Source: Prevotellaceae bacterium UBA4332 (GTDB lineage Bacteria > Bacteroidota > Bacteroidia > Bacteroidales > Bacteroidaceae). Taken from it: a stretch of DNA of 31,163 nucleotides. The notes under the pieces were generated by a model that was not told the origin of the DNA, did no database searches, and saw nothing but the letters and a program-made list of their open reading frames with translations. The stretch covers positions 154,210 through 185,372 of the forward strand of contig DGTQ01000007.1 of the NCBI GenBank assembly GCA_002394365.1, in the 5' to 3' direction. Shown here piece by piece: positions 31,095-31,163 of this stretch. A program made the translations under genes and the position numbers. The number at the start of each line of letters is the position of its first letter. Position 1 is the first letter of the stretch.

Positions 31095-31134
31095 ATTACT
31101 CATTACTAATTACTAATTGCTCATTACTAATTAG
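31095..31134. repeat. Heptamer tandem repeat (ATTACTA)
   Basis: ATTACTC, ATTACTA, ATTACTA, ATTGCTC, ATTACTA and a partial ATTAG in tandem, near the window end. Confidence 0.8.
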
Positions 31135-31163
31135 AAATAGGGAGGTGAAGTGCACCCCAAAAG

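Overview
The window comes from a Bacteroidota genome, most likely Bacteroidales and Prevotella-like. Several upstream regions carry the Bacteroidota sigma promoter signature (TTTG, about 20 nt, TAnnTTTG). There is a type IX secretion lipoprotein (PorW/SprE family), a Bacteroidota-type LptE, and a rlmN-pdxA-sigma54 regulator-lptE-TPR-secG gene order that I recall from Bacteroides relatives. No rRNA, tRNA or CRISPR was seen.

Layout. (1) 1-2.9 kb: an HD-domain phosphohydrolase gene swollen by hairpin repeats, then a gene-poor, repeat-rich stretch with a decayed toxin fragment, an AT-rich inverted-repeat element and an intact small toxin-antitoxin pair. (2) 3-8.4 kb, minus strand: trxA, porW, aroA. 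(3) 8.5-14.2 kb, plus strand: a riboflavin operon ribD-ribE-ribBA-ribH, followed by rlmN and a PdxA-like gene that has lost the catalytic histidines. (4) 14.2-18.5 kb, plus strand: sigma54-type activator, lptE, a TPR-like protein, secG and a membrane metallophosphoesterase, closed by a terminator. An AraC-type regulator follows at 18.7-19.6 kb. (5) 19.6-30.5 kb, minus strand: an accessory island. It holds a ParE/RelE-type toxin-antitoxin cassette and a HepT-MntA cassette that share duplicated promoter and 3'-end hairpin sequences. Next come a three-gene DUF4417 module and a small unknown gene. Last is a two-gene restriction-like system, a PLD-SNF2 helicase plus an Eco57I-type DNA methylase. 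(6) 30.0-31.2 kb: a long structured noncoding region with a striking nested hairpin RNA candidate and tandem repeats.

The housekeeping part is coherent: riboflavin synthesis from GTP and ribulose-5-phosphate, then envelope assembly and secretion (LptE, SecG, PorW). The accessory part looks like a defence and addiction island remodelled by recombination. The methylase is a composition chimera: about 52% GC before the NPPY motif and 35-40% after it in the lines I counted. A decayed second C-terminus lies just past its stop codon.

Three repeat families run through the window: 21-nt palindromic tandem units in at least four intergenic places, 7-nt tandem repeats at many gene ends (one is translated inside AroA), and GC-rich hairpin repeats (translated inside the HD protein). 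The best candidates for something undescribed are the toxin-antitoxin cassettes with shared control flanks, the target-recognition swap in the methylase, the hairpin RNA ahead of the restriction operon, and the histidine-less PdxA.
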